DNA of 22,132 nt from RGIG5612 sp045600845 (GTDB taxonomy: Bacteria; Bacillota; Clostridia; Lachnospirales; Lachnospiraceae), in contig JAZRYR010000020.1 of the NCBI GenBank assembly GCA_045600845.1, positions 1 to 22,132 on the forward strand. Reading direction: 5' to 3'. Shown here piece by piece: positions 21,400 to 22,132 of this stretch (its first letter is position 1; the number at the start of each line of letters is the position of its first letter). The translations under genes and the position numbers were made by a program. The notes beneath the pieces are model-generated. The model ran no database searches. It was not told the origin of the DNA and worked only from the letters and a program-made list of their open reading frames with translations.

Positions 21400-22132
21400 C
21401 TATGCCGTTTTTCTTGCTTCTTCGGGGATATCGACTGCCCCGATAAAATTCCAGATGATAGCAATCGTCTGCTTTTTCGTTCTTGTTCCGGGAACTTTCT
21501 CCGGCTGGAATACTTCGATTCTTTCCACAAAGGTTCTGATGATCTCTGCAGTAAGCTCCGTGATATCCGTATACTTATGTACCAGCTTGAGAAATGAATC
21601 CACATTTAACCGTTGCTCTTTAGATGCGTCAATGAATGTCTGCAGTTCTTCGGAGTGACTTTCAAGCTGTTTCTGTTCTTCCTCGTATGTGACGGACATC
21701 CGGCTGAATCGCTCATCAGAAATCTTTCCGTCAATGTTGTCCTCGTAAAGCCTTTGAACAATGGTATCAAGCTTTGCAATCCGGGATTTTGCCTGTTCCA
21801 GTTCCTTATGGCTGTCACGAAGCCTCCGGTCAAGTTCTTTCTCATTCTGCTTTGTAACAAGCTGTACAAACTCATCTTCATGTTCACAGGCATAGGATGT
21901 TATTTCCCGAAGGTGCCTTAAAAGAATCTCTTCGACCTGCACATTGTGAATCTGATGCGAAGTACAGCCGCCCTTGATTTTGCGGTAAGTAGCGCAGACG
22001 AAATGCTCCTGCTCATGTGCCCAGCTTCTTGCTCTGACCTGATAAAGCTTTGCTCCGCAGTCTGCGCAGTAAAGCATTCCGGAAAGAACCGGCATCTCAC
22101 CCATAGGTGTAAGCCTGCGTCTGCCGTCACGG
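21400..22132 (-). CDS. Large serine recombinase (Tn4451/Tn5397 type), C-terminal part
   Basis: The visible 244 residues are the C-terminal half of a recombinase. The frame is open to the window edge, so the 5' part, with the catalytic Ser domain, lies outside. It begins RDGRRRLTPMGEMPVLSG, then the zinc beta-ribbon with LYCADCGAKL and later CATYRKIKGGC. A long coiled coil (about 85-170) follows, with a DUF4368-like end containing IRTFVERIEVFQPEK and IAIIWNFIG. Such enzymes excise and integrate conjugative or mobilisable transposons, and their gene usually sits at one end of the element. An integrated element therefore probably begins near 21300-21400 and extends rightward. Confidence 0.9.
   Translation of the reverse strand, partial: RDGRRRLTPMGEMPVLSGMLYCADCGAKLYQVRARSWAHEQEHFVCATYRKIKGGCTSHQIHNVQVEEILLRHLREITSYACEHEDEFVQLVTKQNEKELDRRLRDSHKELEQAKSRIAKLDTIVQRLYEDNIDGKISDERFSRMSVTYEEEQKQLESHSEELQTFIDASKEQRLNVDSFLKLVHKYTDITELTAEIIRTFVERIEVFQPEKVPGTRTKKQTIAIIWNFIGAVDIPEEARKTA

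Overview
The window reads as a chromosomal stretch of a moderately low-GC, strictly anaerobic Firmicute of the Clostridia type, probably a gut organism. The evidence is strong AGGAGG-type ribosome binding sites, an Fe-S/FAD/FMN enoate-reductase-type enzyme, an iron-sulfur flavoprotein-like reductase, and a Tn4451/Tn5397-type large serine recombinase. The species cannot be fixed from sequence alone. No rRNA, tRNA or CRISPR array was found.

Layout. Bases 1-1600 are a decayed accessory strip. It holds a 248-bp repeat, a truncated acyltransferase-3 gene, a lipoprotein gene split by a frameshift, and an XRE regulator gene split by a frameshift beside an intact palindromic operator. From 1707 to 14912 the genes look intact: an old-yellow-enzyme-type oxidoreductase, an SPFH membrane protein, a GNAT acetyltransferase, a YbaK-type Cys-tRNA deacylase, two tandem type-B carboxylesterases, a small alpha/beta hydrolase, an AlaX-type Ala-tRNA editing protein, an FMN reductase, an amidohydrolase, a second GNAT and NudC. 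From 14956 to 16250 comes a second accessory strip: an intact DUF5131 gene, an Imm53-like immunity fragment, and a DUF7674-like gene broken by an in-frame TAG. The inverted second copy of the 248-bp repeat ends this 16.6-kb block at 16581. Beyond it lie an MFS transporter, a highly expressed-looking 99-aa beta-rich protein, an MBL-fold hydrolase, a PD-(D/E)XK-type endonuclease-like protein, and the C-terminal part of a large serine recombinase running off the right edge.

The most unusual structure is a family of about 42-bp repeats (core TGGTACAYAAGTGT) present at two loci, 5908-6215 and 21013-21275. At each locus the units sit in two arms of opposite orientation that meet at a perfect palindrome, with a strikingly regular 41-42 bp period. 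The second array starts inside the 3' end of the endonuclease-like gene. The first starts directly after the ybaK stop codon and has no nuclease gene. An autonomous copy (nuclease plus array) and an orphan array is a reasonable working model for an undescribed repeat/nuclease system, but this is inference.

Functionally, the intact genes combine small-molecule ester, amide and double-bond chemistry (reductase, three esterases, amidohydrolase, MBL hydrolase, MFS exporter) with housekeeping repair and quality control (YbaK, AlaX, NudC). Most sit as single genes or short pairs with their own promoters and terminators. The accessory strips at both ends of the inverted-repeat block show decay, which suggests past insertion or rearrangement at those points.
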